Positions 1 to 11,429 of a DNA stretch of 64,000 nt are shown here, piece after piece (position 1 is the first letter of the stretch; every line of letters starts with the position of its first letter). The stretch is from Castanea sativa (lineage: Eukaryota; Streptophyta; Magnoliopsida; Fagales; Fagaceae). Where the stretch lies: contig NC_134014.1 in the NCBI RefSeq assembly GCF_040712315.1, forward strand, positions 9,146,244 to 9,210,243. Direction: 5' to 3'. Under the pieces are notes generated by a model, which ran no database searches, was not told the origin of the DNA, and saw nothing but the letters and a program-made list of their open reading frames with translations. The position numbers and the translations under genes are program-made.

Positions 1-397
1 AGATCCCATTGGATACTTCAGACATTCTAATAGTTTACCGAGCAATAGGGCAATAAAAGGGCCAAACAATCAAGCGCCACCTAAATGACAAATATCCACA
101 CACACAACACAAATGCCAAGTAAACCAAATGTATCTAATCTTACATTTTGTACAGGAAAATGTAACATGCCTGAAATAATTCAAAGTGTTGCATGTTGTC
201 ACCAAGATTTTAGAATGGCTCCATGAATATAAGAACAATAAAACACTTATGTGAAGAAGTATGGATGCCACCTCAAGGGTATGAAAAGAAAGTATTTGCC
301 TTTTCAATTCCTACTGTGGAATTAAACGACCAAAAAGACCTTCTTGGAAAAGCATTGAAACAATAAATATGGAGGAAAAAGAAATCAAGGCACAGAC

Positions 398-3300
398 CTT
401 CTTGTTGCTTGCTGCATCTTCTGCTTGTTTGACCAAGGCTGTTACTGCAGTAGTGACATGCTGCATTACAGAAGAGTGGAAAAAACAGCTTTAATGAGAG
501 ATAAGGAAGATGTGCCATGCATAAGATGCCTTTTAAATTGAAGAGAAATGGTTAAAGCATAAGCTAGAGGCTACTAACCTGCTTAAATATGCTGGAAACA
601 GGTTCTATGCCTTGAGGTATTTTAAAAAGAAGCCTGAACCTTTCTTTATTTTTTGACAAATAAAAAAGAAGCCCGGACATTCTTGACAAATCTTCCACCT
701 TAGACATCATTAAACACAAACATAAATAAATAGAGTGATAAGAAAGCAGCAATAATTGCCCAATTTTCAAATAATCTCAGCAAAACTATTTCAAAATAAT
801 ATAATCACCAAGTACCTTGTCTTCTCTAACCAATGCATGGCATTGAGAGTCATCTTTTTCAAGAAGTTGAGTCGCATATACGGACAAAAACTCATGTTGA
901 ACTTTCTACAAGGAAGAAAAAACGAGTCATAATAACAAAGTAACAGCCAAATTTAAAGATTTAGTAACAAACCATTGAAAGGAATTGCAAGAATCAAAGA
1001 GCATCACTAAAAATATTACTCTTTCATCAACCTAATAAAACATCATTCACAGGAGTACTACACCAGAAAAGCAAGATTTCTTTTTTTATATATAAAAAGT
1101 ACAAACCTCCAGTAGCTTTGCTTCACTACTAGAATGCAAATAAAGAGAAACCCCATCTTTCTCTAGTCTTAAGCACTTCTCAGCCTGGAATTCCGAACAC
1201 ACGTTAGGAATCATTCTATATCTATAAGAAATTACTTTTTACCAAATAACAATGGCATATAAAGTTTACTTTCAGCATATAATCTGAACAAGAATCTTCT
1301 AGAATCCAGCTGGAAGCTTTCTGAGAATAGTAAGCAACAGTATCTTTAAGCATCGCTGCTTCAAAATCATTTTCATACTGATCCATTTGCCCCATTCCAA
1401 TTGCAACAAATATATCTAAAACATTCCTCAATAAAGCTCGATCAATCTGCTCTCCTTCACGTTCTTTATCGATCTGATTGAAAAGAATTGTTTTCAGTAG
1501 ACTTATTTCAGAGCTATGCAAGTGCAGTATAGAAAACAGGCAGAAGTACAAACATACCAGAGAAATTACAATATCCCTAACTTTTCCATTGAACTCCTGG
1601 TAGACCTGAAATCAGAATTAAAATTTTTTTTGATAGGTAAATAATACTTCATTCCAAAAACAATGAAAAATCCAAAGCACACAGGCAGCGTGCTAAGAAC
1701 CAAAACAAAAAAACTAGGATGCATGAAAAGCACAGCTATCTAGCAAATCTGGTAACTCTGTATCACGATTTATATTTCATATGAAGGAAAATGAACATAA
1801 AATTGGATGCAAGACTGTAAAGTCTTAGTTTAGAATGTGAAGTAATTCATTATCAAGAGGCAGTAAAAATAAGAATGGCCTACACAACATGAATCAAGAT
1901 GGAACCATCACAAGGGAGTTCGGTCATGACATACCAGATCACGGAAGCAAGTAAGTCCAACTTCATTAAGGGGCGGAAGTGACCTCCGAGCAATAAAATA
2001 TCGATCAAGATAATGGAAGAAACGAGAAAGCCATCTCACCATAACTTTGTGGTTTGCCCACCTTTTTACAAGCTCTCTCAACATAAATTCATCATGCTTC
2101 TCTTTTAAAGATGGCAATACCTGTACAGAAGAAGAAACAGTTAGAAAATTATTGCAAGAGAACTATAAATACATTTTTTTTATTGGTAATTTATGCATCC
2201 AGTGGGTTTTGAACCCACGAACTCACCCTCCATCCCATTATTAGGGGAGAAGGAAGTGCCAATTGAGCTATAGCTCATTGGCAAGAGAATTATAATTACA
2301 CACACACACACACATACACATATATATATTTATATATATATAAACACACATGCACACACAGAATAAATTAGAGCTAAGATCCATGACATTGCTTTAGCTA
2401 GAAGTGAGGTACTGATCAAACAAATGTCCTTATCTTGGTAATTACTTTCCAGACAGTTTTCCTCACTCCTCATAGATAACAAAAGTCTAAAGACTAAAGT
2501 GCTGATATGATGATACTAATCTCAGAACCAAACAAACAATAGCCGTTAATACTTCTTTTCCAAAGAAAAGAATAAGAATGCTTTCTTCATCTTTTAAGAA
2601 AGGCAAAAAGCTTCTGAGAATGGTATAACAAGCAGTAACAATATTAAATTACAGTGGATGTGTATTTTCCTTTTTTTTAAAAATTTATTCTGACAACTAC
2701 GCTCGTAATATTATTACCTTTTGCTGTTTCCTTAATCTCATTTTTGCATGAAAAAAGGGCAACAAAGCATGAACTTAAAATCTAATCAACATGCAGCAGA
2801 GGCCATCAAATGATCGACAAGTAAATGTGAAACCTATTGAAAATTAACAAAATTGTTCTCCAGTCTGAGAACGAGGTAACTCAAAGAAATATAGCAGCCA
2901 CTTCAGAGATGGGAAGGATGCTCAATTGTCTTGATAGAGAGGCCAAATGTAGGGTTCTTGTATCTGTGAGGGTGAATATAACACCTTAAGAAGTCTCTTT
3001 TTGATGGCTTGATCTGTTGGTAGTGACAAGGTGATAATATTTACTCTGATAATAGTATCAATATCATATGTATTCTAACAAATCTATCCTTAACATGTAA
3101 GCCTTCTACAACGCCACATCAAGCAACACTCTGGCTAGCATCCCCTTCAAATGGAATTCTTTTTCATAATAATTTAGGTGTCATGTGTCGCAACAATCCA
3201 ATGCTTGCCATTAGTGTGCCTTTACTCAATCATCGATACAACTAACATGGGAATCTTTTCGCAGCCAATGAGTTCTATCTCAAACGGCATATCCTCCCCC

Positions 3301-4314
3301 CCAAAGAGAAAAAAGTGGAGTGTGAGGTCATGGATTCAAAAATCATTGGGTGCATGAGTGAAATTACCAATAGAAAAAAGGGAATCTTTCTTGCACTACT
3401 ATGAGAGCTACAACACACAAACATAGTTGTGTTAACTCATCACTTAAAATCTTCACTCAACAATGGGTAGGACAACATAGGAGTCTTCCTTGCTCTTATG
3501 TGGGGGCACCAACAACATGCACGATCATATCAAACCCGTGTCTAGTCGAACCATTTGCTCATATGGCACATATGGATTTTAGGTTTTTGAGAGTTGAATG
3601 CTAACACCCTAAGGAAGTTCTTTTTGACACCTTGATATACCATGATAACACCCTAATTAATAATATTATATTAACTACTTACTCTGGTTATTACTACCTG
3701 ATATGTTACTTGACCACTTAAGCAAACACACCATTCATACATGAATATGCAACACATTTGACTTGTGCAAAAATCAAGTCGTTTGACAAGCAATATGCAA
3801 GTTATATCACAATTAAACATTTATTTTTGATATGATACTCTACAGCAAGCAGTTTTATCACACATTTCATATTTCATGCTATGCCAACTTATTCAAGCTA
3901 CTTCAAACAAAATGAACAAGAATACATGTCAAATTCCTCACCGTTGAAGTTATGTACTCTTCAAATGTTTCCCGGTACTTATTGTAGAGCAGTTGGGAAT
4001 AATCATGAGGAGGCTTCTGTGTAGTCATGTTATAAATGGTTCTATGCATATAACATCAAGCAAGCAAAAAAAAAAAAAAATATCACAATCATTTCCATCA
4101 AACTCAAAATCTTCAAAACACACACAATTCATAAACACAAAGCATTTAAAGCAAAATGGCATAGAAATCAATACGTGTAGAGCATCATGTACTCCTCGCT
4201 GCTGAATGGCGGCTCTGGCAACCCTTCTAGAATGTTCTTCAGCTTTGTGATCCCCTTCTGAATAAGCTCCCATCCTTGTTTGAAGGGTATGGTCTCTCGC
4301 TCAGGCATCATCAT
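398..4314 (-). CDS. CUL1: Cullin-1 copy 1, N-terminal half (exons 1-9; continues past the left edge)
   Basis: Nine consecutive exons, all open, match the full CUL1 copy at 18,587-26,654 exon for exon: 4,175-4,314; 3,942-4,041; 1,935-2,120; 1,558-1,605; 1,270-1,473; 1,107-1,184; 816-905; 579-698; 398-460. Each intron has GT-AG ends. The start is the first of three tandem ATGs (4,314). The product would be the N-terminal cullin-repeat arm that docks SKP1 and F-box proteins in SCF ligases. Exon lengths equal those of the intact copy except exon 8, which is 120 rather than 81 nt because of a 39-nt in-frame insertion near its 5' end. Exon 1 has lost the usual K-T-I-D-L-E-Q pattern (it reads E-T-I-P-F-K-Q), while exon 3 is nearly identical to the other copy. 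Exon 10 is expected about 1.5 kb further left, outside the window, so function cannot be judged. It may be a diverging paralogue or a recent pseudogene without visible stops. Confidence 0.85.
2154..2300 (-). mobile_element. tRNA-derived SINE in intron 2 of CUL1 copy 1
   Basis: Read on the minus strand, the body (2,175-2,280) has an A box (TAGCTCAATTGGC, 2,258-2,270) and a B box (GGGTTCAAAACCC, 2,204-2,216), followed by an A-rich tail. It is flanked by direct repeats of about 20 bp (2,154-2,174 and 2,281-2,300), the signature of LINE-driven retroposition. The same insertion occupies the same intron position in the other copy (23,882-24,026), so it predates the gene duplication. Confidence 0.75.
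2298..2342. repeat. (CA)n/(TA)n microsatellite
   Basis: An alternating CA run passes into a TA run inside intron 2 of CUL1 copy 1, next to the SINE target duplication. Confidence 0.9.
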
Positions 4315-4735
4315 ACTGCTATAGCTTTAATTCCTTAACCCCCAGAATAAACAAAACCTGCAAACCAAAAAAAAAAAATTTCACACAAAACTTGTTGAAC
4401 AGCAAAGAAAACCCCCAAATTGAATTTCCCAGATGCTTAAACTGAAAGCTAAACAAAATTGCCTCTATTTTCAATCCAACAATCCCAATGATCTGTTTTC
4501 TCAGCTGAGGAAGAGGAAGAGTGAAAGTACAATTGAAAGAGCTCAAATTACAAATTGGTATAACTTTGTTAGAGAAACACCTTTCAATGCAAAAGCATAG
4601 CATAAAGCGAATCAAAATGTTATTTTGCAAGAATGGATGAAGATTACAGATGAAATTTCAAACATTCTTCTTCTTATTCTTCTCTCTCTCTCTCTCTCGC
4701 TCTCTCTAAAAGAGTTGTAATCCAAAGAACACAAA
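4315..4735 (-). promoter_or_regulatory. 5' UTR and UTR intron of CUL1 copy 1
   Basis: A UTR exon piece (4,315-4,357) sits directly upstream of the ATG and ends at a CAG acceptor, as in the intact copy. Beyond it, the UTR-intron sequence matches 26,695-26,880. A CT-rich tract (4,679-4,707) may be the transcription-start-proximal CT repeat common in plant 5' UTRs. No clear TATA box is visible. Confidence 0.5.
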
Positions 4736-5039
4736 AGCTGTATATGAGAAACCCATCAAAAGAAAAGCAACAAGGAAAAAGCACAAGAATTTAACCAAAG
4801 TTCAGTCCAAGTTTTCATGAAACTTTAGGAGTAAGTTCTGATGAAACTTAATGCGTAAGTTTTACATTTTAGCAACAAAAAAAAAAAAAAAAAAAAGGTC
4901 TAGTTTAGTTTTGTTTGTTTGATTCTCCTAGACTTTGACCTGGAAGTCGTTATTTGAATTGAGTGGTGGAAATAGCAAACCCTAGGAAAAAAGAAAGTGT
5001 ACATTGACTACTGTGTGTTGCTTTCTTATTGATCCTCTA

Positions 5040-5345
5040 TATGTACGAGTAGTAGTAGTACTAGTACGCAATTATTTAGAGCACCCATTTGGCTTTTCCA
5101 AATGTAACTCTGCTTCTCACTACTTTAAGCACTCTGGAGCAGTAATGGTCTCCTCTTCTCTCTCTCTCTCTCTCTCTCTCTGTTTTTGACAACGAATGAG
5201 AAGGAGAGGGTTCCTTCTCATTTAAATAAAATTCTTATTAACGGCTAAACCACAACTAGTTAATCTGTGGTAATTAACAATTATCCCTTGCAAATTACAA
5301 CTTGCCGAATCTTGGAGGAGCTGTTGTATGATCCCAATTTTTCAT
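5040..5345 (-). repeat. Duplicated CUL1 upstream segment (copy 1)
   Basis: The stretch from 5,075 to 5,240 matches 13,915-14,080 upstream of copy 2. The block 5,283-5,345 matches the 5' UTR intron of the intact CUL1 gene near 26,930-26,990 and also spacer B near 11,430-11,490. It includes a (CT)n tract at 5,156-5,181. It marks the promoter-proximal edge of the duplicated unit. Confidence 0.6.
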
Positions 5346-6670
5346 TTTGCTTCTTTCTTTCTTTTTTTTCTGCAAAATTTACAATTTGCACGCTTTAAGT
5401 TTGCTTAATATTCAATTGAGTTATCTAACTTAATTTTATTTAATTCAATCTTATAACTTTTAGTTTTAATCAATTCATTCCTCTAATAATAACTTTATTT
5501 CATTAAGCAAGGAATGAAAAAAATAAGAATAATTTTAGAATGGAAAGGAATGGAATGAAATGTATTTAAAGCTTGATTGAGAGTAATATGAAGAGAATAA
5601 AATTGAATCATTTTATGACAATATTACTATTAGATTTCTATTTTAAAATAAAATGTTGAATATATAGGGGTATATTGAGAGTTTTAGTAAAAAAATCATT
5701 AAATTTAATTTCATTTCCTCCCATTCATCTCAATTTCAGGAGAATGAAAATTTGAAATTTTAAGGGAATAGAGAGGAATGAGTGTTCCCTTCTACCCATT
5801 TCATTCCCTCCCACTTAAACTCCCAAATAAGGGAATGAACTTTCCATTCCCTCCATTAAAACTTCCAAACAAGGGAAGGGAAAAATATTCTAAAATGATA
5901 GTGACGTCATTAGTGCCTTTGAAAGCAACATTGCCTTTGAATTTTATAAAATAGTAAGTTAATATTGTAATATTTTATATAAAATGGTTTTGAAGAATAA
6001 TGTTGTAATATTTTATGTAAAATGGTTTTAAAGAATGTTATATATGTATCATAGTATAAATGTTATAGAATTTTATTAGTAATGTGTTCATCATAAAAAG
6101 CAATAATTATAAATTGCACACACATATCCATTATAATTATTCAATTGAAGTAATTAAAAAAAACAACTTTAAAGGAATATTATAGACTAAAAGTTGATAT
6201 AGAATGTGTTTTTCTTTTTCTTCTTAATTCTAAAACAAAATACACATCTCAAATGCCTACACTCAATTACATTATTTATAAAACCTACAAATCTACAATG
6301 TCCGACCTTAACATTAAAATTGTAATTGTCGTTGTCACTCAATATAAAATGCAAACCCCCCATTCCTTATTTGTAGCCAACTCATACGAGTTAAGATTAG
6401 ATATAACAACAATGTTTGAGCTAGGAAGGTGTCGTCGAAAAATTAAAGGTAAATGATATCATTTTTGGTTTGTATGTATTTGACATAAGATGACATGAAG
6501 GGCTATGGTCAGGATATAGAGGGGTAAAAGTACAAGAGGTAAAAATGATGAATTAAAATGTAAAGAATTTTGTGTGCATGTAAAGTCTTGAAACATTGAA
6601 CAAAGGATACGGAGAATATTTATTTTTTAATTAAAAAAAGTCTTGAAACATTAAACCAAATGAAACATTT
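5346..6670. other. AT-rich intergenic part of spacer A
   Basis: I see no gene. The segment 5,370-5,480 resembles 11,520-11,620 and 17,080-17,160, the other CUL1 spacers. The segment 5,540-5,895 is GGAATG-rich with weakly inverted ends (TTTTAGAATGG and ATTCTAAAATG) and may be a MITE remnant. The rest is low-complexity AT. Confidence 0.4.
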
Positions 6671-6671
6671 A

Positions 6672-6815
6672 ACCACCGCACACATTTGGTGTGATGGTCA
6701 CTTCACAAGTATAAGTGTTTGTGGGGTGTGGGGGACAAGAGCCAGGATTCAAGTCTGTAGGAGAGAGTTTCATACACATATACACTTAGATTAAGCTAGA
6801 ATATAACGCATATCT
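6672..6815 (+). mobile_element. SINE-like element
   Basis: A tRNA-type A box (TGGTGTGATGG, 6,687-6,697) and B box (GGATTCAAGTCTG, 6,745-6,757) are about 48 bp apart, the usual spacing for RNA polymerase III promoters in SINEs. The tail is not clearly poly(A), and no target duplication was recognised. Confidence 0.5.
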
Positions 6816-6819
6816 TGAA

Positions 6820-7812
6820 GATTAACAAAAATCAAGTGTCTTGTAATTGAGGTAAAAAAATCAAGCAAACCTAGCATCATAACTTAGAAAATTGTGAAAA
6901 CCCATAACCATAATTGAGCAAACCCAAATCTGACATAAACCTTCAAATTGGACCTAAGTCTTCAGCCAGACGCTCTAGAAAATATAAAATCGGTGTAGCA
7001 CTGAGTAATCCCTAGGACTTAAGCCAAAGGCATCAATTTCTCACAGGATTTTAAGGCTATGATAGAAACCTTGAGACCTTGAGTACGGACTGAGAGGAAC
7101 GCCTTAATCTTGGAAATATATTTGAATTGTATTTGCAAACACTTTTTTCGGTAAGTTTATGTTATATTCTGGATTGTGCTTATAGTGTTTAGTTATAATA
7201 CATTTTTCTTTTTCTTTTTTTGTTATTTATGTTTGTAGCAACAAAATTCTTGATGAAGGTGGCAATCCCACATTTTCATGGTTTAAAAAGACATCGGGAT
7301 GATGACAAGTATATGTCAAAAATGAAACGTGAACATGTAATTTCAATCAATATACACACTCATGATCTGTTTACATGGAGATACTAGGGTTATTTTAAAT
7401 TCCATAAAGTATGAAATTAATTCCGGTAGCATATGAATACAGATTGATTTCTAAAACCCATTTTACTGTTATAAATCTAACATGTGTCCCAAGCCTTACA
7501 ATAAAAGCATAATAAGCATCTTATGACGCTGGTTCAATTACTCGGAAATGCAAATAAATTATATAAGTACAGACTAATGCAAAAAAAAAAAAAAAAAACA
7601 ACAACAACAACAACAAACAACAAACAAACAAACAAAAAAGCAATAAAGGTTTGCATTTGAAAATGGAGTGATGGACCATCCATCTGATAGTTTTTAAGAT
7701 TGACAATTAAAAGGCAATGATGAGCAACATTAATGAGTAACATTAAAGATACACATTTCATTTCAGAAAGAGTTGTGGGGGGAGAGATAAACAATTAACA
7801 AACAAGCATAAA
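6820..7812 (-). repeat. CUL1 downstream spacer, copy A
   Basis: This matches the 3' flank of the intact CUL1 gene (17,390-18,260) in order, including the block at 7,440-7,810 that corresponds to 17,910-18,250. It stops about 340 bp short of where a CUL1 stop codon would be expected and abuts an unrelated Myb-like pseudogene. No CUL1 exon is present here. It contains an A-tract and (CAA)n at 7,577-7,635. Confidence 0.6.
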
Positions 7813-8658
7813 CTAAGTTATGAATGGACATTTATATATAACATGGTATTTATTGTTGCTACACATTTTCCTTAACATGTCCATGAACTCTATGATAGTA
7901 TCGGTCAAATATTCAATGGGGCCTCCTTTCCTCTTCTTCCCTGCCGATGTCTTTGAGTGAGATGGCTGCTTTCCAACATGCTTGCTACCTTGCCCTGCAA
8001 TTGGGGTGGGTAGCTCCTCCACATCGTCTCCACTATCAGGTTCGACATTGACGTGTACTCCATGCGTTAGGAAAGCAGCATCCAATTCTCACTCTTCATC
8101 ACTATTAGGGTTTGGTTGGGCAGAGGAAATTTGTAGAAATCCAGTTGCAGTGCCTGTGTTGAAGAGCTGTCCTAGTAGGTTATAGTGATCTAGCCCCTTT
8201 TTACGAAACTCTTTGCACTTAGGGTTGGCCTATCAAGATGTGGTATATATGGGATTATTCATATGTGGTATTTATTTATATGAATACTATGAATCAACGG
8301 CATGGAAATTTTAAAGCAAACCTATAACACTCATTGCCACTGCTTATGCCCAAGCTGCGTCACTACCTGTGACTGTGTTAGTGACAGAATCCCATCCCAT
8401 TTTGGTTCGACCAATTAGCTGGGAAAAAACTCAATGTCTTTGCTTTAACCTTTGATATTTCTGGCGTAATTGATCTTTACGATAGGCTTTTCCAGCTCAT
8501 TGATTGAACTCGTTTCGGGCAACTGTCCAAAGCCCTTTTTTAAATTGGCCACTAGGCATGTTCCTTTTGGCTTCTTCTTCAACCAAAACATCTATGAAGT
8601 TCTTCTCAATGGGAGGAGGCCATAACTTCCAATCCTCAGCATCGGTTGATGCAACCAT
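7813..8658 (-). pseudogene. Myb/SANT-like DNA-binding protein pseudogene, transposon-related
   Basis: Exon 1 (8,322-8,658) begins M-V-A-S-T-D-A-E-D-W and carries the tryptophan-spaced helix pattern of Myb/SANT-like domains (W-x-P-P…F-x-x-x-L-V-E-E…G-x-F-x-x-G-x-W). A GT-AG intron follows. Exon 2 (7,813-8,229) has the typical N-P-x-C-K-x-F-R-x-K-G-L segment, then an acidic, Ser/Lys-rich tail. At least three in-frame stops lie in exon 1 and one in exon 2, so it is dead. Such proteins accompany PIF/Harbinger transposons and have host relatives of the L10-interacting Myb type. No transposase was found nearby, so the element class is inferred. Confidence 0.65.
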
Positions 8659-8689
8659 CTAACAAAATATACACATTTAAGCCAAAAAT

Positions 8690-10260
8690 ATCCACTAACA
8701 TGGATAGTAGGCAGCACAGAGTGTACATAATCTCCTAGTAAATTCAAGGTTTCTTATTTTCTAAATTACTTTTATGATTTCTCAGACTTGAACCTAATCC
8801 TCACCAATACCAGAAACCGCAGAATAGGAAAATGGTCATTTGCACAGAAAACTCTACCAAATCTGTTGTAGCATTATGTATTAAGTTCAAATACAGCTAG
8901 AGCAACACATTTACCAATTAACTCAAACATTATTACAAGTATATACAAAAGAGATTGCAATGAAGATAAGTTACATTTAGCATGGGGAAACAAAACAAAA
9001 TTCACAATTATAAATGATTTATATGAAATCAAATATACACTTTAGGCCTTTGTAAATGATTTTCGAAAATGCCATTTTCCAAACCATACTTAGCTTTAGT
9101 TAGATGGACATGGAGGAAAATTGTGTCCAAAATCAAGAGCAAAAGTAAACAACAATTGTGAAGAAATATGAACACCATGGGTGAAGGATTGTTCAACAGC
9201 AACTAAGTACAAATGCAACGATTAAATTCAACATTGAATTGAATAGCAAAATTAAACACTTACCGTAGGTGAAGGAACTATGTTGAAGGAGGATGAATAT
9301 AGTGGAATGACTAAGGAGAAAGATGTTGTGTCTGCATACTTCATAATATACCGTGGTAATGGTAGATGCGCCAGTGATTAAGGCGTGGCTGGACTGTTTG
9401 AGTAAATACGGTGGTTGGGGAGATGAATCAGGCTATATGAATTTGGGATTAATTTTGGTGAATTTAGGGTTTCATAACTTTGATTTAGGATTTATGATAG
9501 CTCTTAGGTGGCTATTGGGATGAGTAAAGAGGGACTCGGGTGGGTGGGTGGGATTAATGAACGGTTAATGAAGGGAGCTACTCGGTGGTGATGGGACTAC
9601 CGTTGTGCAAGAGGGAGAGGAGAAGTGAGCTTTGGGAAGGATGAAAGGGTAGAGACTCATAAAGAACAGATGGCGTGGGAGAGAAGAGAGTTGAGGTGTA
9701 GTCACTTCAGGTAGGCCCAATGTATTTCAACCAAACGGTAACATAACTCAAACACCATTTCAACAACACACCTTACCAAACGCAAAACTTAGTGTGAGGC
9801 CCACGTGTATGGGCATTTAAACAACAAAAAACAGTTCTGAAACACCCATACCATACAGTACCATAAGGATTAGTGACAAAGACTTTTGAATTCTTTAAGT
9901 TCTTAAAAGGATACTTAAATATGAAACTTTTTTTTTTTAGAGAGTACTTAAATAAGAAACTAAATAGAGACAAAGCCTTCAAGACAACGCTGTTAAGGTA
10001 CAGACCATTAAAATCTGATCTAAAAGCTGGATTAGGATCCGGTGGGTATTGCACTGAGTGTAACCCACGATTTTTTTTTTTTCACTTTTCACATTTTTTA
10101 ACTTTAACTTTTTACTTCTTTAACTTTAACTTTTTACTTCTTTTAACTTTTTTCTTAACTTTTTTGAATCAATGATTGAAATTGAAAGTTACTTTTTGCA
10201 ACTATCAATCTCAACCATTCATAGTAATTGCATCACCTGATTGAATCCCTAAAAACTAAC
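8690..10260. other. Non-coding DNA upstream of the Myb-like pseudogene
   Basis: I find no supported gene. The segment 8,690-9,720 may be the 5' part of the same transposon-related unit. From 9,720 to 10,260 the sequence is low-complexity with T-rich runs. Confidence 0.35.
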
Positions 10261-10319
10261 TCTAAGGGCTTGTTTGGATTGAGGAGAGAGGGAGGGGAAG
10301 TGAAGGGTAGTAGAGTATA

Positions 10320-10824
10320 TGTAGTGACCCAAAAGGGGGGTTTTGCATTTCATGGAATCCCACATTGCCTAAGAAAGCAAATGGGGATATGCTTATAAGG
10401 AATGCCCTCCATTGTTGTGTATAAGGTCTTTTTCCCAGCGCAACTTGGGGAATATCAAAACCTTAAGGGACTAAGAGAGCCTTCGGGCCGCTCAAAGAGG
10501 ACAATATCATGCACACGAGGGCGGGGTGTGACAAATTGTATCAGAGCCATGCCCTAGCTAAAAGTGTGGGCCCTACACGCGAGGACACGTATGCCCCTAA
10601 GGGGGGTGGATTGTAGTGACCCAAAAGGGGGGTCTTGTATTTTATGGAATCTCACATTACCTAGGGAAGCACATGGGGATGGCTTATAAGGAATGCCCTC
10701 CCTTGTTGTGTATGAGGCCTTTTTCCCAATGCAACCTAAGGAAGACTAAAACCTTTAGGGACTAAAAGAGCCTTCGGGTCGCCCAAAGAGGACAATATCA
10801 TGCACACGGGGGTGGGGTGTGACA
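10320..10824 (+). mobile_element. TRIM retrotransposon 1
   Basis: Two near-identical LTRs (10,320-10,533 and 10,612-10,824; 214 and 213 bp) begin TGTAGTGACC and end GGTGTGACA. The internal region is only 78 bp. It has an initiator-Met primer-site-like sequence (TGTATCAGAGCCAT, 10,537-10,550) just after the 5' LTR and a purine tract (AAGGGGGGTGGA) just before the 3' LTR. There is no coding capacity, so movement would depend on another element. Confidence 0.85.
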
Positions 10825-10830
10825 TCATTA

Positions 10831-11278
10831 TGATACCCCAATTTGATTGATTGTGTGATATGTGTGGGTGTGTGATGAGTCCCACATCGGGTATTTACTA
10901 GGTTGAATTGGGCTTTATTAACAATTGCAAAGAGCCTCAATTGTGATTAGTCTTTTTGAGGTATAACGCAGATATGGCTAGTATTTTTCTTTGGGTCGTT
11001 ACGTATAGTATCGGAGCCGGATTTGTAACCCCATGTGGGCTCGGCGACACTACTCTACAAAATGGGCCCTAACAAGGATGTTAGGGATTTAAGTGAGGGA
11101 GATTCTGATGCCCCAATTTGATTGATTATGTGATGTATGTGGGTGTGTGATGAGTCTCACATAAGGTATTTACTAGGTTGAACTGTGTTTTATTAACAAC
11201 TGCAAGGAGTCTCAATTGTGACTAGTTCTTTTGAGGTATAGCGTAGATGTAGCTAGTGTTTTTCCTTGGGTCGTTACA
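10831..11278 (+). mobile_element. TRIM retrotransposon 2
   Basis: LTRs of 173 bp (10,831-11,003 and 11,106-11,278) begin TGATRCCCC and end GGTCGTTAC(A/G). The internal region is 102 bp. It has a degenerate Met primer site (TAGTATCGGAGCC, about 11,007-11,019) and a purine tract (AAGTGAGGGAGA) before the 3' LTR. The left neighbour is TRIM 1, six bases away. Confidence 0.85.
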
Positions 11279-11429
11279 GTATAAAATTAAATAAAAATAG
11301 ACTAATTTTAGGTCAACTCTACTCTCCTTTCTCCCTCTTACTCCAAACAGACCATAAGTCCACATGAGACTATAAAATGGCAAAGACTTTTGACTTATTT
11401 AAAAGTCGTTCTTTGAAATTTGTAATTAT

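Larger units (their letters stand above)
10263..11356. mobile_element. hAT-like MITE split by a TRIM pair
   Basis: The outer ends are inverted: AAGGGCTTGTTTGGA on the left, and TATGGTCTGTTTGGA on the minus strand at the right (11,342-11,356). Both run into GA-rich sequence (GAGAGAGGGAGG and AAGAGGGAGAAAGG). Removing the TRIM pair leaves a MITE of about 130 bp. The superfamily call rests on the ends only. Confidence 0.5.

Noticed and set aside
9873..10175. A 100-codon open frame on the plus strand, rich in Phe and Leu
   Set aside because: It arises from T-rich low-complexity sequence, with no recognisable domain or gene structure.
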